A stretch of DNA of 64,000 nt from Ornithinibacillus sp047228935. Lineage in GTDB: Bacteria > Bacillota > Bacilli > Bacillales > Amphibacillaceae. Numbering within the stretch: position 1 is the stretch's first letter; each line of letters begins with the position of its first letter. Below are positions 53,364 through 62,527 of this stretch, in pieces. The notes beneath the pieces were generated by a model. It was not told where the DNA came from, made no database searches, and worked only from the letters and a program-made list of their open reading frames with translations. The translations under genes and the position numbers were made by a program. The DNA lies in NCBI RefSeq assembly GCF_047228935.1, contig NZ_JBFEGG010000002.1, forward strand, positions 496,001 through 560,000. Direction: 5' to 3'.

Positions 53364-53813
53364 ATGGAGCTACAAACAGAAAGATTAAAACTTACCCCTT
53401 GTTCTGATAAGGCATTATCAACTTATTCAACAAAAGAATACGAGCTAGGATCTCATATTGGAAAGTATCTGAAAGAATTAAAAAAAGATAAAACTCTATT
53501 AGGGTGGGGAGTTTGGCTTGTTATTGATAAACAGACGAATAAAATTATCGGGGATATTGGATTCAAAGGTAAGCCTGACTTAGAAAAATCTGTTGAAGTT
53601 GGATATGGGATTACACCCTCAGAACAGAATAAAGGTATTGCAACAGAAGCATTAAGATGTATCATTAAGTGGGCATTTAACTCCGATATAGTAAATAAAA
53701 TAACTGCTGAATGTCTAAATGATAATACCCCTTCTATTAAAGTGTTAGAGAAATTGAATATGAAAAAAATACATACTGATAATAATATGATTTACTGGCA
53801 ATTGGATAAATAA
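53364..53813 (+). CDS. GNAT N-acetyltransferase
   Basis: 149 residues. ELQTERLKLTPCSDKALSTY, then the acetyl-CoA loop YGITPSEQNKGIATEALRCI and CLNDNTPSIKVLEKLNMKKI. Rim-like size; substrate unknown. ATG with AAAGGGAG upstream and its own downstream terminator. Confidence 0.87.
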   Translation: MELQTERLKLTPCSDKALSTYSTKEYELGSHIGKYLKELKKDKTLLGWGVWLVIDKQTNKIIGDIGFKGKPDLEKSVEVGYGITPSEQNKGIATEALRCIIKWAFNSDIVNKITAECLNDNTPSIKVLEKLNMKKIHTDNNMIYWQLDK

Positions 53814-53874
53814 CTTTTTTATTGTTTTATACTCACTTAATAGTACTGCTCAGTAGCAACCAGAACACTAATAG

Positions 53875-53902
53875 GGCTTGTAGGGTTAACTACCTACAAG
53901 CC
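53875..53902. terminator. Bidirectional terminator
   Basis: GGCTTGTAGG (53875-53884) pairs perfectly with CCTACAAGCC (53893-53902) between two convergent genes. Confidence 0.8.
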
Positions 53903-53906
53903 TTTC

Positions 53907-55070
53907 CTAAAAAATATATTCTTCATTTCTTAGTTTTTCTTCAGCTATCCTAAAGGCTATTCCCGTCCCAATCATCGTCGAAAGTACCGAGCTTCCCCCA
54001 TAACTAACTAACAGTAAAGGGATTCCTGTAATAGGCATAACTCCAATTGTCATTCCAATATTTTGGAAGGCATGTACTGCTAACAATGTTGAAAAACCAA
54101 AACAAAAATAGGAAGCAAATGGTTCTATTTTATACATTTTTAAACCTCGGACTATTAAGCTATAAATAAGGATAAAGTATAGCAAAATCACAATTGTACA
54201 GCCAACATAACCAAAGCTTTCTCCTATGATTGCAAAGATAAAATCTGTTTGAGCTTCAGGGATATAGACCTCAAGGTTATTAAAACCTTTCCCAAATAAT
54301 TGTCCAGAACCTATCGCTAGTAAAGATTTTGTTACTTGAAAGTTTTTATCATTCTGATGCTCTGATTCTTGTACCCACGTCATTATTCGATCAACTTGAT
54401 ATGGTGCGATAGGAAGAAGTTCTGTAGACTCCTCAGGGAACGTAATTATGATAAAAAATGCACTTCCTATTATTATTACGAACGAAGCTGCAATAAGCAA
54501 TATCAGTTTCCAATTTATTCCGGATAAAAGAACCGTTACCCCTAGAATTATAAGATAAACAACAGAAGTACCAAAATCTGGTTGTAACATAATAAGACTT
54601 ACAGGAATTGCTGTAACCACCAACAATTTACTAAACAATATAAAATCACTTTTAAATAGACCAGTTCCATATTTATTTTTGTGTTTAACAATGACATAAG
54701 ACATACATAAAATTGTGGTAAACTTTGCAAATTCAGCCGGTTGCATGGAGATCCCACCAAAAACAAACCAGCTATTAGCCCCATTTATTTCTGGTGCTAT
54801 GCCACCTGGATTAATTAGTAAAACTCCAAGTACAAGGACTCCCATTATATAAGCAGGGAGACTTAATTTGAATAATTGATTAAGATCCAAGAAGCGAATC
54901 CCTATCATGAATAAGATTCCGATGCCAAACCATACAGATTGCTTAAGTACAAAATTTTCACTTCCAGGGTAAGTCTGTTGCAAATTATATAACGATAAAA
55001 GACTTATTAACATCAAGAAGAAAATAACTAAAATAATATCCATTGGGATTCTCTTTTTTTCTGATTCCAA
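53907..55070 (-). CDS. RodA/FtsW/SpoVE-family glycosyltransferase
   Basis: 387 residues, about ten membrane helices. Family signatures are ISMQPAEFAKFTTILCMSYV, the Asp-containing LQPDFGTSVVYL, the large outside loop ending YIPEAQTDFIFAIIGESFGY, and GITGIP-like PITGIPLLLVSYGGSS. These proteins polymerise lipid II together with a class B PBP. TTG start with AGGAG upstream. It is a likely partner of the PBP at 42314, though not in the same operon. Confidence 0.92.
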   Translation of the reverse strand: MESEKKRIPMDIILVIFFLMLISLLSLYNLQQTYPGSENFVLKQSVWFGIGILFMIGIRFLDLNQLFKLSLPAYIMGVLVLGVLLINPGGIAPEINGANSWFVFGGISMQPAEFAKFTTILCMSYVIVKHKNKYGTGLFKSDFILFSKLLVVTAIPVSLIMLQPDFGTSVVYLIILGVTVLLSGINWKLILLIAASFVIIIGSAFFIIITFPEESTELLPIAPYQVDRIMTWVQESEHQNDKNFQVTKSLLAIGSGQLFGKGFNNLEVYIPEAQTDFIFAIIGESFGYVGCTIVILLYFILIYSLIVRGLKMYKIEPFASYFCFGFSTLLAVHAFQNIGMTIGVMPITGIPLLLVSYGGSSVLSTMIGTGIAFRIAEEKLRNEEYIF

Positions 55071-55369
55071 AATACTTCGCTCCTATTTATAATAAAAGTA
55101 ATATTTACACATCCAATACCATAGAGCAGGTGATGAAGTTATTTGCTACGTATTTCTTTAAGAAATGCTCATATACATAACTTTTATCTTCCCTTTAGTA
55201 ATATCATGATATCGTATAGACTGGAAATACCTTCCTTGTTTTTATAGTATCAAACAGAAAATAGATATAATAGTAATAATTTTCTTCATTATAAAAGGTG
55301 TCCATGATTAAATGATAATAGAGACAAAAGTACATTTTTACGTGCTAGTCTGAAACAGGGGTGAAACTT

Positions 55370-56083
55370 TTGAAAAATAATAATGAACGTATCGGGAAAG
55401 TCCAGGAAATTCGCCGCTTTCCTGTTAAATCCATTTTAGGAGAATCTTTAGCCACAGCTTCTGTTGATGATCGGGGTCTTTGTGGAGATCGCCTGTGGGC
55501 TATAAAAAACTTAGATGGAAAGTTTGGTAGTGGCAAAACAACACGACGCTTCCAACGGATGGACGGGTTATTTCAGTATAGGGCAAGATATGAAGGTAGC
55601 AATCTAATCTTAACAATGCCCGATGGCTCCGAATATCAGGGTGACCATATTGACGTACATGAGGTATTGAGCGAGTCACTCGGGTTTCCAGTAACATTGG
55701 CAAAAGAAGAATCTATATCACATTTTGATGAAGGTCCAGTAAGCATTATTACGACCTCTGCGTTACGAATGTTGAGTCAGGAATTAGGAGAGGCGATTGA
55801 CCCTAGACGTTTTAGAGCAAACCTTCTAATCGATACCGATTCAACTGGATACCCCGAAGATGATTGGGTTGACCGAACAATCCATATCGGTCCAACCGTA
55901 GCTCTAAGAGTTGTTGCGCCACTCCAAAGATGTGTCATGGTAAACAATGCACAAGAAGAATTAAAACAAGATGCTCGAATTCTCCGAAACTTGGCTACTA
56001 ACCATGATGCTATGTTTGGAATCTGGGCGAAGGTTGTGCGTAGCGGTGACATACATGTTGGGGACGATATCATCTTACAATAA
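55370..56083 (+). CDS. MOSC-domain protein
   Basis: 237 residues from the TTG at 55370 (AGGGGTGA upstream; the frame starts at 55361). An N-terminal beta-barrel (IGKVQEIRRFPVKSILGESL, DDRGLCGDRLWAIKN) leads to a MOSC core (RFRANLLIDTDSTGYPEDDW, VVAPLQRCVMVNN) with the conserved Cys. MOSC proteins bind molybdenum cofactor and reduce N-hydroxylated compounds or carry sulfur. No Moco biosynthesis genes lie nearby. Confidence 0.87.
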   Translation: MKNNNERIGKVQEIRRFPVKSILGESLATASVDDRGLCGDRLWAIKNLDGKFGSGKTTRRFQRMDGLFQYRARYEGSNLILTMPDGSEYQGDHIDVHEVLSESLGFPVTLAKEESISHFDEGPVSIITTSALRMLSQELGEAIDPRRFRANLLIDTDSTGYPEDDWVDRTIHIGPTVALRVVAPLQRCVMVNNAQEELKQDARILRNLATNHDAMFGIWAKVVRSGDIHVGDDIILQ

Positions 56084-56270
56084 AATTGCTTAAGGAATGC
56101 GACAATCCAAAATGGGTTATCGCTTTTTTATGAAAGTAATCACCTAACTTTTTCCTATAACTTTTCATGATACCTATATATCCAAAATTAGTATTTTATC
56201 TATGCCCACGCATATATTACACTTACATTAAAACAGCATAAAAAATATTTTGAATTGGGGTGGGTAGGTA

Positions 56271-56960
56271 ATGGAAATAAAACGATTGACGCTTCAAACA
56301 AATAAAATCAAGGCAATGAAAGAATTTTATGTAGACACGTTAGGATTTCCATTAATTACGGAGGATGAGCTTCGTTTTTGCATCCGAACGGGTACAGACG
56401 AAATAGAATTCACATCGGAACATGTAGAAGGCGATCCTTATTACCATTTCGCCTTTAACATTTTTGCTAATAAATTTGAAGAGTCTAAAGCTTGGGTAAA
56501 AGAAAGAGTACCTTTGAATGTAAGCGATGGCGACGATGAAGTATATTTTTCTAATATCGATGCTCATGCCTTATATTTCTACGACCCTGCCGGTAACATT
56601 GTAGAGTTTATCTCCAGACACGCTATTTCGGAAAATGGAGAAGAGCCTTTTTCTATAGAAGGTATCCTAAACATTAGCGAAATCGGTCTGACAGTAGATG
56701 ACGCTATAGATGCTGGAAATAAATTAATGGAAATTGGAATTAAGGAACGTGATAACGAGCCTATAAGCTCCACATACCTTAACTTTATGGGAGATAAAAC
56801 AAAGGGGATTTTTATCATACTTAATCAACCAGGGAGAGAATGGCTTTTTTCAACTAAGCGATCCGTCGTATTCCCTCTGGAAATTACAACATCTAATGGT
56901 AAAATCGTCGTAACTTCAGACCGAAAGTTAGAAGTATATGCTCCTCCAAATGAACAGTAA
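56271..56960 (+). CDS. VOC (glyoxalase fold) protein, two-domain
   Basis: 229 residues. First VOC half: KIKAMKEFYVDTLGFPLITE, then HALYFYDPAGNIVEFISRH. The second half (ILNISEIGLTVDDAIDAGNK, FIILNQPGREWL) is more diverged. Metal-site residues are only partly visible, so catalysis is uncertain. ATG with GGGGTGGG upstream. Confidence 0.82.
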   Translation: MEIKRLTLQTNKIKAMKEFYVDTLGFPLITEDELRFCIRTGTDEIEFTSEHVEGDPYYHFAFNIFANKFEESKAWVKERVPLNVSDGDDEVYFSNIDAHALYFYDPAGNIVEFISRHAISENGEEPFSIEGILNISEIGLTVDDAIDAGNKLMEIGIKERDNEPISSTYLNFMGDKTKGIFIILNQPGREWLFSTKRSVVFPLEITTSNGKIVVTSDRKLEVYAPPNEQ

Positions 56961-56989
56961 TCTTTTCGGATAATCAAGGTTAAACAAAA

Positions 56990-57034
56990 GTAAGAATCCA
57001 TTTTGATAATAGATTGTTCAAATTGGATTCTTAC
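56990..57034. terminator. Bidirectional terminator
   Basis: GTAAGAATCCA (56990-57000) pairs perfectly with TGGATTCTTAC (57024-57034) between convergent genes. Confidence 0.75.
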
Positions 57035-57048
57035 TGCCCCTCTTAGGA

Positions 57049-57762
57049 TTACTTACTAAACACCCACATTTTCGACACTTCACGATAGCCCAATTTAAGA
57101 TATAAGGATCGCCCCATTTGACTGGAAGCAAGCGCACTCTTCACCGCTCCCTCCTGCTTGGCATCATGAAGCATTTGCTGACAGAGTGCATTAGCCATTC
57201 CTTTACCTCTATGATCTTTTGAAGTAAATATATTATCTAAAAAACATACCTTTCCATCTAAAAGTAGATAGCTTCCATGCGAAACAGGCTGCCCATTTTC
57301 CTCACCAATGTAATAATGCAGATTTGGGTTGTCTATTTTCCCAAGATCAATGACAGTTTTATCAAACAGATGATTAATATGTCGAGCCTCTTCTTCCGTT
57401 TTTACACGCTTAATACTCTTGTCTTCTGTATCAAAAGACACGCTCTCCAGATTTAAAATCATAAGATACTCTGTACTTTTGAGCGAGTACCCCATCAATT
57501 CATAACTATCCGGTTTTTCATCAGAGTACACAGTAAGCCAGTAATCTTCTTTCGGTTCTTGTTTATTTATGGTTTCTATAACATGATCAGGACCTGCATT
57601 ATAAACGAAAAACTCGTCCGTTCTACCAGCAACTTTCGTACCAAATGCAAGATGTTTTACTGAATTGAAATCATATAGTTTAGTCGCCGGTTGCCGACTA
57701 CAGTGAAACTCCCCCCGTACAAAATAATCGATAGCCGCTTTTATCTCTGTCGTTTCCCCCAT
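57049..57762 (-). CDS. GNAT N-acetyltransferase
   Basis: 237 residues. A divergent N-terminal half, then a GNAT core: LLLDGKVCFLDNIFTSKDHR with GKGMANALCQQMLHDAKQEG and LASSQMGRSLYLKLGYREVS. ATG start preceded by GGGGGG. Substrate unknown. Confidence 0.85.
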   Translation of the reverse strand: MGETTEIKAAIDYFVRGEFHCSRQPATKLYDFNSVKHLAFGTKVAGRTDEFFVYNAGPDHVIETINKQEPKEDYWLTVYSDEKPDSYELMGYSLKSTEYLMILNLESVSFDTEDKSIKRVKTEEEARHINHLFDKTVIDLGKIDNPNLHYYIGEENGQPVSHGSYLLLDGKVCFLDNIFTSKDHRGKGMANALCQQMLHDAKQEGAVKSALASSQMGRSLYLKLGYREVSKMWVFSK

Positions 57763-57955
57763 TACGGAATCCCCCCATATCGCCCAATAGCATTTAAAAA
57801 TCTCCCTTATTATATCAAAGTTATCTTTGTTTTTTGAATAAATATTTCAAACATTATGGTAACATGATGGTATATAGAGTATGAACTTACAAATACCACG
57901 CGTACATCATTCGAGGGATTGGTTAAACCATCATGATACTAAGGAGAGAATTTAA

Positions 57956-58786
57956 ATGTTATCACTATCCACGACTGTTCAAACAGTCTTAGATGAATAT
58001 ATTAATCTATTTCATGAACAATTTCCCGAAACACTTGAAGGATTATATATCCATGGTTCCATCGCTCTCGATGCCTATGTCGATGACTCCAGTGACATTG
58101 ACTTTATTACAATAACAAACCGCCGCCTAACAGAGAAGGATCGAGATACATTATCTTCTATTCATACTAAAATAGCGGATACATATAAAAAACCAGAAAT
58201 GGACGGTGTCTATATCACTCGGAAGGACATAGGAAAACTCTATCATTCTAGTGGTGATTCAGCCTATAACTACCCATACTTTAATGATAATATTCTATCA
58301 TTTGGCGATTACTTCAACTTTAATCCGATAACTTGGTGGTTATTTAGTAAAAAGGGAATTACTGTGTTGGGGCCAGAGCCTAGTGCTTATCCCATCGACA
58401 TCAACTCTGATCAGTTAACTTTATACGTACTGGAAAATATGAATTCTTACTGGGCTAATCGAATTCAAATGATGGAAAATTCAACTGAAAAAATAATTAA
58501 CCTACCGAGCCAAACCATAGATGTTGAAGTGGAATGGACCGTTCTTGGTCTGTTACGCCAATTCTATACGTTAAAGGAACATGATATTATTTCAAAATTG
58601 GGTGCTGGGGAGTATGGATTAGTTCACCTTCCAGAAGAGTGGCACACCATTATAAAAGATGCGATCCATATACGTAAGAATACGAGATTAAATGCATTCG
58701 ATTCAGATCGAGAGAGACTAGAAGCTGTAATAGGATTTTCGAAGTATTTGATTCGCCTTTGTAACAGCAGCGGCAGTTTAGGATGA
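57956..58786 (+). CDS. Aminoglycoside-type nucleotidyltransferase (ANT-like)
   Basis: 276 residues. The nucleotidyltransferase motif is EGLYIHGSIALDAYVDDSSD followed by IDFITI, with both catalytic Asp present. The C-terminal half is the helical DUF4111 domain, including EVEWTVLGLLRQFYTLKEHD. Similar to ANT(9)/ANT(3'')-type adenylyltransferases, which inactivate spectinomycin or streptomycin, but sequence alone does not prove resistance. ATG with AAGGAGAG upstream. Confidence 0.82.
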   Translation: MLSLSTTVQTVLDEYINLFHEQFPETLEGLYIHGSIALDAYVDDSSDIDFITITNRRLTEKDRDTLSSIHTKIADTYKKPEMDGVYITRKDIGKLYHSSGDSAYNYPYFNDNILSFGDYFNFNPITWWLFSKKGITVLGPEPSAYPIDINSDQLTLYVLENMNSYWANRIQMMENSTEKIINLPSQTIDVEVEWTVLGLLRQFYTLKEHDIISKLGAGEYGLVHLPEEWHTIIKDAIHIRKNTRLNAFDSDRERLEAVIGFSKYLIRLCNSSGSLG

Positions 58787-58802
58787 ACACCATATATAGA
58801 AG

Positions 58803-59129
58803 TTGGAAAGTTGGTTTTACAATCTAATGAGAAAATGGTTTTTACTTGGATTATTATTCGTTTTTATATCTATCATAATCGCCTCGATAACAGGCTATTT
58901 TGAAATAGTAGTGTTTCTAAATTTAATAGTAGGAATGATAAGTTTAGTTATTGCATTCTATATGCATATTGGAATGATGTGGTTTTACCGCTATAACCAA
59001 TTTAGAAATAATCATGCTCATGCTGATTACAAAAGCAGGAATCGACTTAAATATAAGTTTGTTGTATTTGGCATACCAAATGTTTTAGTTGGTGAAATAG
59101 TCAATAGAGTATTTAATATTTGGACGTAG
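58803..59129 (+). CDS. Hypothetical membrane protein
   Basis: 108 residues from the TTG at 58803, or 100 from the ATG at 58827; neither has a strong ribosome site. Two membrane helices (about 12-32 and 37-57), then a basic soluble end with RNNHAHADYKSRNRLKYKF. Unknown. Follows the ANT-like gene by 16 bases, so probably co-transcribed. Confidence 0.6.
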   Translation: MESWFYNLMRKWFLLGLLFVFISIIIASITGYFEIVVFLNLIVGMISLVIAFYMHIGMMWFYRYNQFRNNHAHADYKSRNRLKYKFVVFGIPNVLVGEIVNRVFNIWT

Positions 59130-59168
59130 AAGAAGATTTAGAGCTCTTAATCTATCACATTAAAATAC

Positions 59169-59196
59169 TAGGAGTATCTCGATTGAGATACTCCTA
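59169..59196. terminator. Bidirectional terminator
   Basis: TAGGAGTATCTC (59169-59180) pairs perfectly with GAGATACTCCTA (59185-59196) between convergent genes. Confidence 0.85.
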
Positions 59197-59207
59197 AAAA
59201 TCACTCT

Positions 59208-60122
59208 TTACTTCTTCACAGCATGGATAAAATGAATCGTCTCAAACGCAGACAAGTCGTCCGTTCTATTGGCGAATAAAAGCTCATTGATCGCATTTGG
59301 AGATAAATGTTCATAAATTAGTAAACCTAATTTTTCTAACATATGCTCCATTTCCTGATAAGTGAAACTCGATTTCATCGGTTCTCCACTTGCTGCAGCC
59401 ATTTTCACCATATTTTCCACTCGATTAGACATCCCTTTTTCTACAAAGAGATTTTCATCTGCATAATCCAAAACAATGGAGCTGCCTGTCGGGACGTTAG
59501 CGAATATATGATGAATCAAGGACGCAATTTCCTCTTTCGTTAAGTAATAGGAAACACCCAAAAGGCTAAAGAACGTTTTCTTATGATCAAACCCTTTTTC
59601 TACTAACTCTTGATAAGAAAACTTAGTCGTAAAGTCCATCGAAACAAAATGGAGATTATTCGGGATATCAAGCTTAGCTTCCCTTAACCTTTTCTTTTTA
59701 AATTCTTGTGTAGCCGGATGATCAATTTCAAATATCTCTAAGCTACTTTCCAACTCAGGATATCGGAAAGCAAACGTATCTAAGCCTGCTCCGAGTATGA
59801 CATACTGGTTTACTCCTAACTTCAATTCATGAAGTAATACTTTTTCACAATAAGCAGCGCGTGCTAAAGGTGTTGGGGAAAGCTGAACTTGTGTAATCCA
59901 CTTTAATATTTTATCTGGATCATCTTTAAATCGTTGCGCAATATCTTTGTTGAAAAACTCTATGCCATTCATCATATTCTTGCTGATAGTGGAAAACTCT
60001 TCTTCCGATATTAACTGGTTTGCAATAACATCATCAAAGATCTTTGGTGTGTCATATTTACTGTGATATGCACGACCGAATGCCGATACTAAGGAAGTTA
60101 AACTGGACTCATTTTGTTTCAT
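59208..60122 (-). CDS. LCMT-like class I SAM methyltransferase
   Basis: 304 residues. Family features of the PF04072 group are LARAAYCEKVLLHELKLGVN, YVILGAGLDTFAFR (SAM motif), IFEIDHPATQEFKKKRL, and the C-terminal SFTYQEMEHMLEKLGL. Members methylate O atoms of small molecules or polyketides; the substrate here is unknown. It is read from a perfect consensus promoter through an intrinsic terminator placed before its ribosome site, so transcription attenuation is likely. Confidence 0.87.
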   Translation of the reverse strand: MKQNESSLTSLVSAFGRAYHSKYDTPKIFDDVIANQLISEEEFSTISKNMMNGIEFFNKDIAQRFKDDPDKILKWITQVQLSPTPLARAAYCEKVLLHELKLGVNQYVILGAGLDTFAFRYPELESSLEIFEIDHPATQEFKKKRLREAKLDIPNNLHFVSMDFTTKFSYQELVEKGFDHKKTFFSLLGVSYYLTKEEIASLIHHIFANVPTGSSIVLDYADENLFVEKGMSNRVENMVKMAAASGEPMKSSFTYQEMEHMLEKLGLLIYEHLSPNAINELLFANRTDDLSAFETIHFIHAVKK

Positions 60123-60140
60123 ACCATTTTCCTCCCAAAT

Positions 60141-60177
60141 AAAAAAATAAGATTCCCCTGGCCAGGAGAACCTTATT
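60141..60177 (-). promoter_or_regulatory. Leader terminator/attenuator of the LCMT-like gene
   Basis: A 32-base near-perfect palindrome (60146-60177, two wobble pairs, centre GGCC) is followed on the minus strand by seven Ts (60147-60141). The Shine-Dalgarno GGGAGG (60136-60131) and the ATG at 60122 come next. It sits only about 20 bases after the expected transcription start. Confidence 0.7.
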
Positions 60178-60202
60178 ATACATAATATATTAATAACTGT
60201 AA

Positions 60203-60231
60203 ATTATAGCATAAATAAATTATTTTGTCAA
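60203..60231 (-). promoter_or_regulatory. Perfect consensus sigma-A promoter
   Basis: On the minus strand TTGACA (60231-60226), 17 bases, TATAAT (60208-60203). All 12 bases match consensus with ideal spacing. Confidence 0.88.
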
Positions 60232-60381
60232 TTATTATGACCGTTAAATTTCGTGAGAATATTCTAATTCAACTAATCGCCTCAATACTTAAAAAGGATA
60301 TTTTCTATTTTTAGCGAATTAAACAATATAAAGAACAAGAATACAGGATATTACAAAAAGAGAGCATAGGAGGTATAGGTT

Positions 60382-60822
60382 ATAAAGATCAATAGAATCG
60401 ATCATGTCGGTATAATCGTGAATGATCTACCTGCCGCGAAAGAGTTTTTTCTTGAATTTGGCCTTGAAATGCTAGGGGAAGCAGAAGTAGAGGGCGAGTG
60501 GGTCGAGAGAATAATAGGACTTCAAAACGTTAAAGAGGATGTTGTGATGTTTCAAACGCCAGACGGCGAGGCGACTATAGAACTAGTTAAATTTCACACA
60601 CCATCAGATGAAAATGGCATTCAATCTGCTTCGGCAAACACTCTGGGAATCCGGCATATTGCCTTTGCTGTTGAAGATATTGAAGCCATTGTTGCCAAAT
60701 TGAAAAAGAAAGGCGCGGAACTTATTGGCGAGATACAAAACTACGAAAACGCTTATAAATTGTGCTATATTCGTGGGCCAGAAGGAATTATTTTAGAGTT
60801 GGCGGAGCAAATCAAATTTTGA
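60382..60822 (+). CDS. VOC protein with apparent ATA start codon
   Basis: 147 residues if read from the ATA at 60382 (IKINRIDHVGIIVNDLPAAK); only 135 from the next accepted start, GTG at 60418, which would cut away the first beta strand and its metal-binding His. AGGAGG at 60368-60373 is eight bases before the ATA and 44 before the GTG. The rest is a methylmalonyl-CoA epimerase/glyoxalase-like fold: NTLGIRHIAFAVEDIEAIVA and CYIRGPEGIILELAE (Glu ligand). The ATA is most simply an ATG mutated in its third base. Confidence 0.75.
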   Translation: MKINRIDHVGIIVNDLPAAKEFFLEFGLEMLGEAEVEGEWVERIIGLQNVKEDVVMFQTPDGEATIELVKFHTPSDENGIQSASANTLGIRHIAFAVEDIEAIVAKLKKKGAELIGEIQNYENAYKLCYIRGPEGIILELAEQIKF

Positions 60823-60883
60823 AGTAACGATTCCGTTTAATTAAATAAGCTACTTGAAATTTACTAATATAAGGAGATGTTCT

Positions 60884-61036
60884 ATGATAATTGGGCAGAA
60901 AATTGGTGAGGGGCCTAATGCAGAAGTCGAACATTGGATAATTCCAGTAACTGCTCGCAAGCTATCTTCTGATAGTATTGATGAAGACAAGAAGCAATTA
61001 CTATTGAATGAGATTAAAATGGGAATTTCATTCTAG
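60884..61036 (+). CDS. Small hypothetical protein
   Basis: 50 residues from the ATG at 60884 (AAGGAGA upstream). IIGQKIGEGPNAEVEHWIIP, then charged helix. It resembles the formaldehyde-activating/DUF-type small proteins in pattern only; no family claimed. Confidence 0.55.
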   Translation: MIIGQKIGEGPNAEVEHWIIPVTARKLSSDSIDEDKKQLLLNEIKMGISF

Positions 61037-61089
61037 TAATAACGACATACTTGAATTATAGAGTAAGTTCAATTAAAGGGAGAGATATT

Positions 61090-61272
61090 ATGACTGCGAT
61101 CATTAGTATTTTACTATATCTATTCATTCTGTTTGGTTTTTCAACATTGCTATTTTTTTCATTCCAAATGATATGGGAAACTAATGAACCTATTATTGTT
61201 TACTTGTTATCTTTGATCTTTATTTACTTAATATTGAATACTATCGGGAAAATTACTAATCAGGATAAGTGA
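61090..61272 (+). CDS. Small membrane protein
   Basis: 60 residues from the ATG at 61090 (AAAGGGAGAG upstream), two hydrophobic helices (about 3-25 and 33-52), polar end. No family recognised. Confidence 0.55.
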   Translation: MTAIISILLYLFILFGFSTLLFFSFQMIWETNEPIIVYLLSLIFIYLILNTIGKITNQDK

Positions 61273-61378
61273 TTACCGGTAAAAGGTTTGAGGTAATATA
61301 TGAGGTACTAAGATTCATTCTCAAAGAAGGATTTCCAACAAATGAATAAAAAATAATGAAAACGAAAAGGAGTATCGT

Positions 61379-61651
61379 ATGTGCAGAAACATTAGAACGT
61401 TGTACAATTTTGATCCACCAGCTACCAATGAAGAGATTCATGCAGCAGCACTTCAGTACGTCAGAAAAATTTCCGGTTTTAACAAACCCTCAAAGGTTAA
61501 CGAAGAAGCATTCAATCGTGCAATCCATGAAATAGCTGTCGTCACCGAGAATTTACTAAATACGTTGGAGACCAGTGCGGAACCTCGTAATCGAGAGGTA
61601 GAAGCTGAGCGTGCGCGCATTAGGTCCGCTAAGCGATTTGGAACACAATAA
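61379..61651 (+). CDS. DUF2277 family protein
   Basis: 90 residues. MCRNIRTLYNFDPPATNEEI opens the family, and RNREVEAERARIRSAKRFG closes it. The Cys2-Arg3-Asn4 start is strictly conserved in DUF2277. Function unknown. ATG with AAAGGAG upstream. Confidence 0.88.
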   Translation: MCRNIRTLYNFDPPATNEEIHAAALQYVRKISGFNKPSKVNEEAFNRAIHEIAVVTENLLNTLETSAEPRNREVEAERARIRSAKRFGTQ

Positions 61652-61689
61652 TTATCTTTCTAGAATCAATAAAAAGGGAGGGGATACAC

Positions 61690-62382
61690 ATGAAAGTCGG
61701 ATTAATCGGTGACAGCCTAACCGAAGGACGTCCTGGAGTTTCCTTTTTTAATATTCTACAAAGCAACTATCCAACTATTACCTTTATCAATCTTGGCAAA
61801 CCAGGGGAAACCATGAAAAGCTTGCATTCACGTTTAACTAATACAAAATTAGACACTGATTATGATCTGGTCTTTCTTTGGATTGGGGTTAATGATTACT
61901 CCAAATTATTGAAGGTTCAAGCACAGCCTGTTGCAAAAGACCACCAAGAATTCAAAGAATATTTTAACCTTGTACTAGATATGATTACGTCTTTTTCTAG
62001 GCAGGTTGTTGTGGTATCACCAGCTATAGTAGGAGAAAACATTAAAAACCCTTCTAATGAAGAGCTAAGAGAATTGACCTCCATTATGGAAAGTTCTAGT
62101 AAACAATCAAACGTAAGCTTTCTGAATATGAATGCTATCTTTGAGAAGAAGTTGGCTACACTCCATTATTCTGACTATATAAGTACAGGTATATTCAGAG
62201 TAATGATGGATGTACTCTTGTATAAGAAGCCTAAACGAATAGATCGGTTATCTAGTAAGCGAGGATTGCATTTAACTTTAGATGGAATTCATTTGAATAG
62301 TAAAGGTGCTAGAATTGTTGCGGAAGAATATTCCTCGATAATTAATCGATTTTTACACAACAGCATGACGACAACTCAATAG
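61690..62382 (+). CDS. SGNH/GDSL hydrolase
   Basis: 230 residues. Block I LIGDSLTEGRPG with the nucleophile Ser, the Gly of NLGKPGET, block III LWIGVNDY with Asn, and LDGIHLNSKGA with catalytic Asp and His. No signal peptide, so cytoplasmic. Substrate is an ester, unknown. ATG with GGGAGGGG upstream. Confidence 0.9.
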   Translation: MKVGLIGDSLTEGRPGVSFFNILQSNYPTITFINLGKPGETMKSLHSRLTNTKLDTDYDLVFLWIGVNDYSKLLKVQAQPVAKDHQEFKEYFNLVLDMITSFSRQVVVVSPAIVGENIKNPSNEELRELTSIMESSSKQSNVSFLNMNAIFEKKLATLHYSDYISTGIFRVMMDVLLYKKPKRIDRLSSKRGLHLTLDGIHLNSKGARIVAEEYSSIINRFLHNSMTTTQ

Positions 62383-62527
62383 CTTTCTGTATTTTTTCTA
62401 CTTTTGTCCATAGAAGGAACTATTATGTCCATTGTTGAAAATAGTGGGATCATGGAAATAGAAAGGGCCGAAGACTTTAATAAAATCATCCACTCAAACG
62501 CTCTTTAAATATGAAAGGAGTAAAGGA

